Origin: Hephaestia sp. MAHUQ-44
GTDB taxonomy: Bacteria > Pseudomonadota > Alphaproteobacteria > Sphingomonadales > Sphingomonadaceae
DNA: 64,000 nucleotides
Assembly: GCF_023806085.1 (NCBI RefSeq)
Contig: NZ_JAMSLX010000010.1
Coordinates: 1 to 64,000, forward strand
Reading direction: 5' to 3'
Positions 25,873 through 34,150 of the stretch are shown here, in pieces; positions within the stretch are counted from its first letter, which is position 1; every line of letters starts with the position of its first letter. Under the pieces are notes generated by a model. It was not told the origin of the DNA. It was given only the letters and a program-made list of their open reading frames with translations, and made no database searches. Made by a program: the position numbers and the translations under genes.

Positions 25873-27603
25873 TCAGCCTTTGGGAATATTCGCATAATAA
25901 GGGATCGGCACACCGTCGCTGCCGCTCGTATCGCCCACCATCATCCGCGTGCGCGGATGCATAACCGCAGCATCGATGATGATGTTGATCAGGCGCGGCT
26001 CGCCCGACGCAAAGGCCTCTTTCACAGCCGGCGCGATATCCTCGTAGCGATCGATCCGGGTTGCTTCGACACCAAAGCCCTGCGCCACGGTTTCGTACTT
26101 GGTATCGTGCAACGCCACGATCACCTCGCGGTTCTTGCCGTACAGCAGATTCTGGGCATTGCGCGACATACCCCATTCGGCGTTGTTGAGGATCACCGTC
26201 ACGATCGGCAATTTATGCCGCATCATCGTGTCGAGTTCCTGGATGTTGAAGCCCGCCCCGCCGTCGCCAGCAAAGCAGACCACCGGCTTGCCGGGATTGG
26301 CGCGCGCCGCACCGATCGCAAAGCCCGGCGAGATGCCGAGGCAGCCGAGATAACCGCAGCGCAAATGTTGGCCCGCACCCGGCGAGCGCACCAGATCGCC
26401 GACCCAGTTGCCGGCTTCACCGCCGTCGGCAACCACGGCCGTGCCGTCTGGCAGATTATCCATCACTGCTGCCACCGCATGGCCGGGATGGATCATACCG
26501 GGACGGGTGTTGAGCGGCGCATCGGCGAAGGCGTTGCGCGCGTTGGCACGGAAACCCCGCAGTTGAGCAGCCCATGCCTCGCGCTTCGGCCAGGCCTCCC
26601 CCTCCGTCGCCGCGAGCAGTGCGTCGAGTGTCACACCGACATCGGCGACGATCGGCAGGTCGGCCATGCGCACCCGTCCGATTTCCTCAGGGTTCGATTC
26701 GACCTGCGCGACACTTGCTACCGGCGGAATGATGGCGCCCATCGCGCCACCGAGGAACATCCCCATGCGCGCGCCGAGCAACAATACGGCATCGGTGGGT
26801 GCGCCGGCACCGGCAGCGGCGGCCAGCCCTGCCGCCGCGCCACCATAATAAGGGTGATCGTCCGGCAGGATGCCCAGCGCCTTTTGCCCCGCGATCACGG
26901 GAACGCCGATCCGTTCGGCGAGCCGCCGCAACCGATCGCCCGAATCGGTCAGCACCGCGCCACCGCCGGCGATGATTACGGGCCGCGCGGCCGTGCGCAG
27001 CATGTCGATCACCGCCGCGACCGCCTCAGCCGTCGGCGCCGATGGGGCGGCCCGCTTCCACGTCGCAACGTCCGGCACCGCCTCGTCGGTCGGCCAGAAC
27101 ATGACGTCGATGGGAATTTCGAGAAACACCGGCCCCGGCGCACCGCTCAGCGCGATCTCGCCAGCGCGACGCACATATTCGACGATACGGCCCGGTTCTG
27201 CCACCCGCTGCGCCCATTTCGTTACCGGGCGCGCCATCGCCACCGCGTCGAAACCGCCCTGCAACGTGTTACCCTCGGCCTCGCGAACAGGGGCCGCGCC
27301 GGCGATGAACAGCGTCGGAATGCGGTCGAGATAAGCGTTGGTGATCGCGGTCAGGGCATTGGTGAAGCCGGGGCCCGCGGTGATGGCACAGACGCCAAGC
27401 TTGCCATTCGATGCGCGGGCATAAGCGTCCGCCGCGTGACCGGCAGAGGCTTCATGGCGAGTGTCGGTCAACTGGATACCGAATTCCTCGCACGCCATGA
27501 ACAGCGGATCGAGATGGCTGCCGTGCAGCGCAAAAACTTCCGTGACCCCCAGGCCGGCAAGGGCGGCCGCAACATGCTCACCGGCGGCGCGCTTCTTCGT
27601 CAT
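25873..27603 (-). CDS. ThDP-dependent enzyme, acetolactate synthase-like
   Basis: The product is 576 residues with the three-domain layout of the acetolactate synthase/2-hydroxyacyl-CoA lyase group. RHEASAGHAADAYAR holds the cofactor-activating Glu (about residue 50), the middle domain holds PVIIAGGGA, and the ThDP-binding motif runs from GDGGAGFNIQEL to VTVILNN. It should make or break a carbon-carbon bond next to a carbonyl. The N-terminal half is nearer acetolactate synthase than HACL, but the catabolic setting argues against amino-acid synthesis, and no regulatory subunit gene is near. The ATG at 27603 follows GGAGAGAGAG. It is transcribed alone behind boxes 4a/4b. Confidence 0.82.
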   Translation of the reverse strand: MTKKRAAGEHVAAALAGLGVTEVFALHGSHLDPLFMACEEFGIQLTDTRHEASAGHAADAYARASNGKLGVCAITAGPGFTNALTAITNAYLDRIPTLFIAGAAPVREAEGNTLQGGFDAVAMARPVTKWAQRVAEPGRIVEYVRRAGEIALSGAPGPVFLEIPIDVMFWPTDEAVPDVATWKRAAPSAPTAEAVAAVIDMLRTAARPVIIAGGGAVLTDSGDRLRRLAERIGVPVIAGQKALGILPDDHPYYGGAAAGLAAAAGAGAPTDAVLLLGARMGMFLGGAMGAIIPPVASVAQVESNPEEIGRVRMADLPIVADVGVTLDALLAATEGEAWPKREAWAAQLRGFRANARNAFADAPLNTRPGMIHPGHAVAAVMDNLPDGTAVVADGGEAGNWVGDLVRSPGAGQHLRCGYLGCLGISPGFAIGAARANPGKPVVCFAGDGGAGFNIQELDTMMRHKLPIVTVILNNAEWGMSRNAQNLLYGKNREVIVALHDTKYETVAQGFGVEATRIDRYEDIAPAVKEAFASGEPRLINIIIDAAVMHPRTRMMVGDTSGSDGVPIPYYANIPKG

Positions 27604-27671
27604 CTCTCTCTCCATTCCCGCTTGATTGGTTAGCCTGTACGTATGCCCACCCGCTCTGCAACACAAGAATA

Positions 27672-27681
27672 TTGTATGCAT
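27672..27681. promoter_or_regulatory. TTGCATGCAA-type operator box 4a
   Basis: TTGTATGCAT has two changes from the consensus. It lies 69 bases upstream of the ThDP enzyme start. Confidence 0.5.
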
Positions 27682-27790
27682 TTTTAACGTGGCGCACTAA
27701 GACGGAAACGATAATTTGATCGTTTTCTGCCTCTTTACGAGCCATCGCCTGGTGGTAAAAATCGACGGCCAGAACGTCGAATCTCTATTA

Positions 27791-27800
27791 TGCATGCAGA
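27791..27800. promoter_or_regulatory. TTGCATGCAA-type operator box 4b
   Basis: ATGCATGCAG keeps the GCATGC core and differs at both ends. It lies 43 bases upstream of the MFS gene at 27843. Confidence 0.55.
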
Positions 27801-27842
27801 TCGTTCGTTTTAAGGCCCATTGAAAAGCGGAGAGGGGAAGCG

Positions 27843-29174
27843 ATGTCCGGGACGGATGCCATCACGGCCAACGCACCACCATACCCGTCGCGGCGCTATG
27901 CCTATTTCAGCGTCGGCCTGCTCACGCTGGCATATATTTTCGCCTTCGTCGATCGGATGGCACTCAGCCTCGTCGTTGACCCGATCCGCGAGGATTTGGG
28001 CCTCACCGATACGCAGGTCGGTGCGCTGGTCGGCCTTGCCTTTGTCGTCTGTTATGTTGTTTTTTCCTTCCCGTTCGGTCGCTGGGTCGATCGCAACGCC
28101 CGCCCTCCGGCGCTGACGCTGGGCATCGGCATCTGGAGCATGGCGATGGTCGGCTGCGGCCTCGCCGCCAATTTCTGGCAGTTATTCGTCGGACGCATGC
28201 TGGTGGGCGTGGGCGAGGCCTCGGTGAACCCCGTCGCCTATTCCGCCATCCCCGACAGTTTCCCGCCACACCGGCGCGGCCTTGCCATGGCAATTTTCGC
28301 CTCGGGTTCGACGATCGGCGGCGGATTAGGCGTCTATCTCGGCAGCCTGCTTCTCGATTGGGCAACACGGGCCCAGCCGTCACTGCCGCTTGTCGGGTCG
28401 CTGGCGCCGTGGCAGGTGCTGTTCATCGGCCTGGGAATGCCCGGGCTGCTGGTCGCGCTGCTGATCCATGCCACGCTGCGCGATCCGCCGCGCCGGAAAG
28501 CGGGCGCATTGCCAGCCCGGTCCAGCGACGCGGCAACCTATTTCCGGACGCATCGCCGGCTTTTCGTTACCATCTTTCTTGGATTTTCAGGCTTCGCGAT
28601 CAGCAACTATGCCTTCACCGTCTGGGGCCCGACCTATTTCATGCGGGTGCACCACCTCAGCATCGCGCAGGTCGGGATTTTGATGGGCGCCGGATTCGGC
28701 ATCCTTGGCACGAGCGGGGCATTGGTGGGCGGCATATGGACAGATCGCATGCAAAAGGCCGGTTATCGTGCAGCGCCGGTCCGGGCGGGCCTGTATATCG
28801 CCGCGCTGCAATGCCCATTTTTCCTGGGCGCCTATCTCTGCCCGCAGCCGGCGCTTGCCATCGCCTTGTTTTGTTGCGGCATGTTCACCGCGAGCATGAT
28901 CGGCGGGGTTCAAGGCGCAATGGTGCAAGCGCTGACGCCCAATCGGATGCGCGGCCAGGCGGGAGCGATCTATCTCACCGTGGTAAACGTGCTGGGCCTC
29001 GGCCTCGCGCCGATCGCCACTGCGGCGATGACCGATTACGTGTTCGGCGGCCCGGCCCAGATCGGCAAATCGCTCGCAGCGACCAGCGCGATCGCGCTCG
29101 GCGGGGCGTCGCTGTTGCTCGCCCTCGGCTTGAAGCAGGCCCGCTTGCGCGCCGAAGCCGTGCTCGATACCTGA
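27843..29174 (+). CDS. MFS transporter (spinster-like / organic acid type)
   Basis: The product is 443 residues with about twelve membrane segments. SLVVDPIREDLGLTDTQVGALVG lies in the first loop, RWVDRNARPP after helix 2, and GVGEASVNPVAYSAIPDSFPP is strongly similar to the MFS protein at 13,559. GAGAGGGGAAGCG precedes the ATG. It is an inner-membrane carrier that probably takes up or exports an intermediate of the pathway. It is followed after 91 bases, which contain another exact operator box, by the monooxygenase gene. Confidence 0.88.
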   Translation: MSGTDAITANAPPYPSRRYAYFSVGLLTLAYIFAFVDRMALSLVVDPIREDLGLTDTQVGALVGLAFVVCYVVFSFPFGRWVDRNARPPALTLGIGIWSMAMVGCGLAANFWQLFVGRMLVGVGEASVNPVAYSAIPDSFPPHRRGLAMAIFASGSTIGGGLGVYLGSLLLDWATRAQPSLPLVGSLAPWQVLFIGLGMPGLLVALLIHATLRDPPRRKAGALPARSSDAATYFRTHRRLFVTIFLGFSGFAISNYAFTVWGPTYFMRVHHLSIAQVGILMGAGFGILGTSGALVGGIWTDRMQKAGYRAAPVRAGLYIAALQCPFFLGAYLCPQPALAIALFCCGMFTASMIGGVQGAMVQALTPNRMRGQAGAIYLTVVNVLGLGLAPIATAAMTDYVFGGPAQIGKSLAATSAIALGGASLLLALGLKQARLRAEAVLDT

Positions 29175-29183
29175 TATATAGAA

Positions 29184-29193
29184 TTGCATGCAA
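29184..29193. promoter_or_regulatory. TTGCATGCAA operator box 5
   Basis: This is an exact TTGCATGCAA, ten bases after the MFS stop and 73 bases before the monooxygenase start, with a further half-site TTGCAT directly downstream. It suggests the monooxygenase to E1 beta genes have their own controlled promoter. Confidence 0.7.
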
Positions 29194-29265
29194 TGTTGCA
29201 TTGCCTGAGAAAATCAGGTTAGGCATTCGGCGCGCCGAACCAGGTCGATAACGGAGAGTGAACGG

Positions 29266-30750
29266 GTGGACGTCTCGAACAGCGCAACCAAATCCGGCCT
29301 GGCGGACAACGGGCCATTCCGTGCCGCGGTGATCGGCGCCGGAATGGCGGGCATTCTTTCGGCAATCAAACTCATCGAGCGCGGTGTCGACGTCACGGTG
29401 TTCGAAAAGGGCGATCGTGTCGGCGGAACCTGGCGTGAAAACACCTATCCCGGCCTGGCGTGCGACGTGGCGGCGCACTGGTACACCTATTCCTTCGCGC
29501 GCAATCCCGATTGGGACAATCTGATGGCGCCCGGCCCAAAGATTCGCGACTATTTCGAGCGCGTCGCGCGCGACCGTGATGTATTGCCGCGCGTTCGCTT
29601 CGACGATGAGGTCGTACGGCTCGATTATGACAATGGCGCGTGGACCCTTACCACCGCGGCGGGGCATCGTGACCGTTTCGCCGTCGTTATCGTCGCGACC
29701 GGCGTGCTCCATCATCCCAATATTCCGGCGCTGAAGGGCATCGAGACCTTTGAAGGCACCGCTTTTCATTCGGCACGCTGGAATCATGACGTGCCGATCG
29801 ACGGCAAGCGCATCGGCGTCGTCGGAACGGGCTCGACCGCAACCCAACTCGTTACGGCACTGGTCCCGCGCGCCGGGCATTTCAGCCTGTTCCAGCGCAC
29901 GCCGCAATGGGTGATGCACCGCCCCAACCCGGCCTATTCGGATACGGAAAAGGCGCTGTTCCGCGCCGATCCCGCCGCCCTGGACCGGCTTGTCGACGAA
30001 CTTCGCAGCAAAACCGTCGACGGCTATGCGACAGCGGTGATCGACGCCGATTCACCGCAGCTTGCCGCTATCGAGCGCTTGTGTCGCGAGCACCTTGAAA
30101 CGGTGCGCGATCCCGACCTTCGCCGCCGCCTGACTCCTGCGTATCGCGCGGCCTGCAAACGGCTCGTGATGTCGGATGGCTTCTACGAGGCGATCCAGCA
30201 GCCCAATGCGGCGTTGGTGACGGCGCCTATCGCAGAGATCGAACCGGAGGGCGTGCGCACCGCGGACGGCGTGCTGCACGCGCTCGATATCCTGGTGCTC
30301 GCAACCGGATTCCATGTCGATCGCTTCATTCGGCCAACCAAGGTGATCGGGCGCGGCGGCAGGGACCTCGACGACGCGTGGGCCGAGGGTCCCGAGGCCT
30401 ATCTTTCGGTATCGGTCCCCGATTTCCCCAACCTCTTCATGGTCAATGGCCCCGGCAGCCCGTTCGGCAATTTCTCCGCCATCGAAACGTCCGAATTCCA
30501 GGCCGACTATGTCATGCAGGTCATCGACGGCCTGATCCGCGGCGATTATCGCGAGGTGTGCGTCACCGGCAAGGCATTGCGCGCCTTCGAGGATGAGCGA
30601 CAGGCGGCCGGGCGCAAGACCGTATGGGTTACGGGATGCGACAGCTGGTATCTCGACAAGAAGGGCGTGCCCACGTCGTGGACCTTCTCCTACGACCGGT
30701 TTGTCCAGGAGATGGCTGCCCCGCGCATGCAGGATTTTGAGACGCGGTAA
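29266..30750 (+). CDS. flavin-dependent Baeyer-Villiger-type monooxygenase (494 aa)
   Basis: The FAD motif GAGMAG lies at about residues 24-29 and is followed by EKGDRVGGTWRENTYPG, the usual second FAD signature. GTGSTATQ is the NADPH motif, and FEGTAFHSARWNHD matches the BVMO fingerprint FxGxxxHxxxW. The start is GTG at 29266, with GGAG about ten bases upstream. It is shorter than the island's other monooxygenase and clearly a different paralogue, so the two may act on different ketones or at different steps. It is followed after 25 bases by an NTF2-like gene. Confidence 0.88.
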   Translation: MDVSNSATKSGLADNGPFRAAVIGAGMAGILSAIKLIERGVDVTVFEKGDRVGGTWRENTYPGLACDVAAHWYTYSFARNPDWDNLMAPGPKIRDYFERVARDRDVLPRVRFDDEVVRLDYDNGAWTLTTAAGHRDRFAVVIVATGVLHHPNIPALKGIETFEGTAFHSARWNHDVPIDGKRIGVVGTGSTATQLVTALVPRAGHFSLFQRTPQWVMHRPNPAYSDTEKALFRADPAALDRLVDELRSKTVDGYATAVIDADSPQLAAIERLCREHLETVRDPDLRRRLTPAYRAACKRLVMSDGFYEAIQQPNAALVTAPIAEIEPEGVRTADGVLHALDILVLATGFHVDRFIRPTKVIGRGGRDLDDAWAEGPEAYLSVSVPDFPNLFMVNGPGSPFGNFSAIETSEFQADYVMQVIDGLIRGDYREVCVTGKALRAFEDERQAAGRKTVWVTGCDSWYLDKKGVPTSWTFSYDRFVQEMAAPRMQDFETR

Positions 30751-30775
30751 CCGCGCAACGCGACAGGAGAGACAG

Positions 30776-31171
30776 ATGATTAGCCGGGCAAAGATCGAAC
30801 AGACCCTCCGCGCGCTGAACGCAGCAGAGAACGATCGGGTCAATACGACCGTAGAGGCGACGAGCGCGCGTATCGATGCATTGATGGCGGCCGATGTCGA
30901 AGGGTGGCGCAACGGCGTGCACTTTCCCAGCCGCGACAGCGAGCGGGATATCGAACGCAAAGCCTTCGGCGCGCTGGTGGATTATAATCGCCAGTTCGAA
31001 TTGATGATCATCGAACCGCCGCTCGCCTGTATTACATGGACGATACGCGGCACCTTCCAGGGGCAGCCGATCGTCGCACCGGGGTGCTCGAACTTCGAGT
31101 TCAACGACGATGGCACGATCCGCCGATACTGGATGTACTTCAATCCCGCAGACTTCGCTTACCGTTCCTGA
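30776..31171 (+). CDS. SnoaL/NTF2-like protein
   Basis: The product is 131 residues with NTF2-like features: a long N-terminal helix (SRAKIEQTLRALNAAENDR), HFPSRDSERDIERKAFGALV in the middle, and strands ending DGTIRRYWMYFNPADF. AGGAGA lies before the ATG. The activity cannot be read from sequence; the family includes isomerases, hydrolases and proteins with no enzyme activity. It sits between the monooxygenase and the lipoyl-domain gene in one operon. Confidence 0.78.
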   Translation: MISRAKIEQTLRALNAAENDRVNTTVEATSARIDALMAADVEGWRNGVHFPSRDSERDIERKAFGALVDYNRQFELMIIEPPLACITWTIRGTFQGQPIVAPGCSNFEFNDDGTIRRYWMYFNPADFAYRS

Positions 31172-31226
31172 GCCGGGGTGCTGGCCGGAAGCGCAGAACA
31201 CGATACAATCACCGGAGACTTTATCT

Positions 31227-31463
31227 ATGGCCGTCAGCGTTCACCTTCCCAGCGTCGGCATGGGGATTTCGGAAGCGACTATCGTCAAATGGCTGAAAAG
31301 CGTCGGCGACCGCGTGGAGGCCGGCGAGGCGGTGGTCGAGATCGAAACGGCCAAATCGACCGTCGAAGTCGAGGCGCCGGTCAGCGGCACGCTATCGCAG
31401 ATTCTCTTTGAAGAAGACGCCGAGGTCGATGTCGGAGTCGAAATCGCCACGATAGAGGAATGA
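31227..31463 (+). CDS. free-standing lipoyl domain protein (78 aa)
   Basis: The whole product is one biotinyl/lipoyl domain. VHLPSVGMGISEATIVKWLK starts the barrel and EIETAKSTVEVEAP is the hairpin with the lipoylated Lys at residue 43. There is no E1/E3-binding domain and no acyltransferase domain, unlike normal E2 subunits, and no E2 or E3 gene lies nearby. GGAGA sits upstream of the ATG, so the short product is not a truncated frame. It lies four bases ahead of the E1 alpha gene and most likely serves as the acyl or electron carrier for that E1, with the catalytic E2 and E3 borrowed from elsewhere or not needed. Confidence 0.88.
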   Translation: MAVSVHLPSVGMGISEATIVKWLKSVGDRVEAGEAVVEIETAKSTVEVEAPVSGTLSQILFEEDAEVDVGVEIATIEE

Positions 31464-31467
31464 GGTC

Positions 31468-32457
31468 ATGACGCTCGATCGTGCCGGACAACTCGAACTC
31501 TTCACCCGGATGCTCCGTATCCGAAAGTTCGAAGAGGCGATCATCGCGCACTACCCTGTGGGTCACCTCAGCATCGGCCAGGAAGGCGCGATCGTCGGCG
31601 CCTGCATGGCGCTGCGCGATGACGATTACGTCACGGGCACGCACCGATCGCATGGTCACCCGATCGGCAAGGGAGCGGACGTGTTGCCGCTCATGGCCGA
31701 AATTTTCGGCAAGCGGACGGGCATCTGTAAAGGGCTCGGGGGCTCGATGCACCTCACCGACACCAGCAAGGGCCTGATCTGCGAATCCGCGATCGTCGGT
31801 GGCGGATTCCCGCTCGCCACCGGCGCCGGACTGAGCATCAAGGTGCGCAAGACCGATCAGGTCAGCCTGTGCTTTTTCGGCGATGGCGCCACGAATCAGG
31901 GCACCTTCCACGAAAGCATCAACATGGCGGCGATCTGGAAACTGCCGGTCATCTACTTTTGCGAAAACAACGGCTATGCGGTGACCACATCGGTCGAAAA
32001 ATCCCACGGCCAGCCCGACATCGCCCGCCGCGCCGACGGATATGGCATCCCCGGCGTGAATGTCGACGGCCAGGACGCCGAGGCGGTGTACGATGCAACC
32101 CGGCTCGCCGTGGAGCGCGCACGCGCCGGCCATGGGCCGACGCTGATCGAAGCCAAGACCTATCGCTTCGACGAGCATTCCAATCGACTCGCGATTCCGA
32201 TCCGCTATCGCAGCGAAGAGGAGATCGCGCATCACCGGACCCACCGGGACCCGATCACGCTCTATCGCGCGGTGCTCGTCGCACGCAACCTGCTGCCGGA
32301 GGTCGAGCAGATCGAGGCCAGCGTCGCCAAATTGACCGAGGACGCCGTCCAATTCGCCAAGGACAGCCCGGAGCCGGTGATGCAGGACCTCGTCGACAGC
32401 ATGTACAGCGACCCCATCCATTTCCCCGCTCACGCAGGAATCCCCTCGAATGCGTAA
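31468..32457 (+). CDS. 2-oxoacid/acetoin dehydrogenase E1 component, alpha subunit
   Basis: The product is 329 residues. GTHRSHGHPIGKGAD and CKGLGGSMHL resemble acetoin dehydrogenase and PDH E1 alpha. The ThDP motif runs from GDGATNQGTFHESIN to FCENN. With the beta subunit downstream it should decarboxylate a 2-oxoacid or cleave an alpha-hydroxyketone/diketone and pass the acyl group to a lipoyl carrier. It begins four bases after the lipoyl gene and overlaps the beta-subunit gene by eight bases. The substrate class is not settled between acetoin-like and branched-chain oxoacids. Confidence 0.9.
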   Translation: MTLDRAGQLELFTRMLRIRKFEEAIIAHYPVGHLSIGQEGAIVGACMALRDDDYVTGTHRSHGHPIGKGADVLPLMAEIFGKRTGICKGLGGSMHLTDTSKGLICESAIVGGGFPLATGAGLSIKVRKTDQVSLCFFGDGATNQGTFHESINMAAIWKLPVIYFCENNGYAVTTSVEKSHGQPDIARRADGYGIPGVNVDGQDAEAVYDATRLAVERARAGHGPTLIEAKTYRFDEHSNRLAIPIRYRSEEEIAHHRTHRDPITLYRAVLVARNLLPEVEQIEASVAKLTEDAVQFAKDSPEPVMQDLVDSMYSDPIHFPAHAGIPSNA

Positions 32458-33421
32458 TTCAACCCGGAAGCTCTCGTACATTCAGGCGATCGTGGAAGCG
32501 CAGCGCGAGGAAATGCGCCGCGACGACCGCGTCATTCTGATGGGCGAGGATATCGCCGTTTATGGCGCGCAGACGCTGTTCGACGAGTTCGACGAGAGCC
32601 GCCTCTGGAACACGCCGATTTCCGAAGGCAGCTTTACCGGCGTCGGCGTCGGCGCGGCGCTGACGGGGCTTCGCCCGATCGTCGACCTGACGATAGCGAG
32701 CTTCGCCTATCTCGCGTCGGACCAGATCATCAACCAGGCCGCCAAGCTGCGGTTCATGACCGGCGGCCAGCTTAAGGTGCCGTTCGTTGTCCGGCTCAGC
32801 ACTTTTTATAACAACCGTACCGCGGCACAACACGCCGACCGGCCCTACCCGCTGTTCATGAACACCCCCGGCCTCAAGGTCGTCGCGCCGGCAACGGCAT
32901 CGGACATGAAAGGGCTCCTCAAATCCGCGGTGCGCGATGACGATCCCGTGGTCATTTTCGAAGACATCAATCTGTGGGGCAAGAAGGAAGAGGTGCCCTG
33001 CGACGAGGACTTTCTCGTCCCGATCGGCAAAGCCGACGTGAAGCGCATCGGTTCGGACGTCACGATCGTCGCCTTCGCCGGCTCGCTGCCCCCTGCCCTC
33101 GCGGCGGCGGAATTGCTGGGCAAGGAAGGGATCGATGCCGAAGTCGTCGATTTGCGCACGCTGGTGCCGATGGACAAGGAAGCGATTCTGACCTCGGTTG
33201 CGAAGACCGGCCGCCTCGTCATCGTCGACAATTCGCATCGGACCGGCAGTGTCGCGTCGGAAATCGCAGCGATCGTGTCGGAGGAAGGGTTCGAAAGCCT
33301 GCGCAAACCGATCCAGCGCGTCACGACGCCGGCGATCCACATCCCCTACAATCCAACCGTCGAGAAGCAGCTCTATCCGACAAAGGAAATCATCACGGCC
33401 GCTGTCCGCAAGATACTGTAA
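32450..33421 (+). CDS. 2-oxoacid/acetoin dehydrogenase E1 component, beta subunit
   Basis: The product is 323 residues with the conserved GEDIAVYG, FAYLASDQIINQAAKLRFMTGG, and AAQHADRPYPLFMNTPGLKVV, which contains the active-site His region. The C-terminal transketolase domain includes VVDLRTLVPMDKEAI. It completes the E1 heterotetramer with the preceding gene. It is the last gene of the operon, ending two bases from the stop of the opposing gntR gene. No E2 core or E3 gene follows. Confidence 0.92.
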   Translation: MRNSTRKLSYIQAIVEAQREEMRRDDRVILMGEDIAVYGAQTLFDEFDESRLWNTPISEGSFTGVGVGAALTGLRPIVDLTIASFAYLASDQIINQAAKLRFMTGGQLKVPFVVRLSTFYNNRTAAQHADRPYPLFMNTPGLKVVAPATASDMKGLLKSAVRDDDPVVIFEDINLWGKKEEVPCDEDFLVPIGKADVKRIGSDVTIVAFAGSLPPALAAAELLGKEGIDAEVVDLRTLVPMDKEAILTSVAKTGRLVIVDNSHRTGSVASEIAAIVSEEGFESLRKPIQRVTTPAIHIPYNPTVEKQLYPTKEIITAAVRKIL

Positions 33422-33423
33422 AT

Positions 33424-34086
33424 CTAACCGATGGCTTCGACCGGCACCTGCGGCGCCGAGTGTAACAGCGTATGACGCGCCGATCGGATGTGCGCGGTCA
33501 TGACGCTGCGCGCCCAATCCGGATCACCCACCGTCAATGCGGCAACCAGCTCCGCGTGCTGTGCGGCGCTGCGCCGGAGCTCCTCGATCGAATACAGCCT
33601 GAAGGTGCTGAGCTGTAGAGGGACTTCGGTGATCGCGCCCAACAGATCGCGCAGCCTCGGATTGCCACAAGCTTCCAGAACGCCCTTGTGGAACCGGTCG
33701 TTAACCGCGGCGATCGCTTCGACATTGACCGGGTGCTGCGCGACGAGTGCATTCATTTCGTCGGAGAGTGCCTGAAGTTCGGCACGCTGGCTGTCGTCGA
33801 TGCGCTGGGCGGCAACCTGCGCCGCGAAACTCTCCAGCAGCACCCGCAACTCGTATATCTGCTCGATTTCGTTTTCGGTCCAACTGGCAACGAACGCACC
33901 GCGATTAGGTATCAGCGAGATCAGCCCTTCGGCATCAAGCTGGCGCATCGCCTCGCGCACGGGCGTGCGGCTGAGCCCGGTCGCTTCAGCAAGCTGGCGC
34001 GCGGTAATATGCGAGCCTTGCGCGAAAGTACCCGCAAGAATGCCCTCGCGAATTGCGCGATAGGCGCTGTCCACCGCTTTCGCCAT
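33424..34086 (-). CDS. GntR family regulator, FadR/FCD subfamily
   Basis: The product is 220 residues. The N-terminal winged helix (about 1-70) contains ITARQLAEATGLSRTPVREAMRQLDAEGLI. The C-terminal FCD domain is all helical, with metal/ligand residues in NDRFHKGVLEACGN and the later QHAELV and TAHIRSA His positions. It is the only transcription factor gene in the 43-kb island and thus the best candidate to bind the TTGCATGCAA palindromes, releasing on an acid or acyl-CoA ligand. It lies 64 bases downstream of an SDR in the same direction, so it could be the last gene of the operon starting with the TonB receptor at 38,665, which would place it under the same operator. No box lies directly ahead of it. 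Confidence 0.9.
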   Translation of the reverse strand: MAKAVDSAYRAIREGILAGTFAQGSHITARQLAEATGLSRTPVREAMRQLDAEGLISLIPNRGAFVASWTENEIEQIYELRVLLESFAAQVAAQRIDDSQRAELQALSDEMNALVAQHPVNVEAIAAVNDRFHKGVLEACGNPRLRDLLGAITEVPLQLSTFRLYSIEELRRSAAQHAELVAALTVGDPDWARSVMTAHIRSARHTLLHSAPQVPVEAIG

Positions 34087-34150
34087 TGCCCACCCCTCGG
34101 ATACAGGTCAATTCCATCCCCTACGACACAGATTGGCGGTCGTCGAGACG

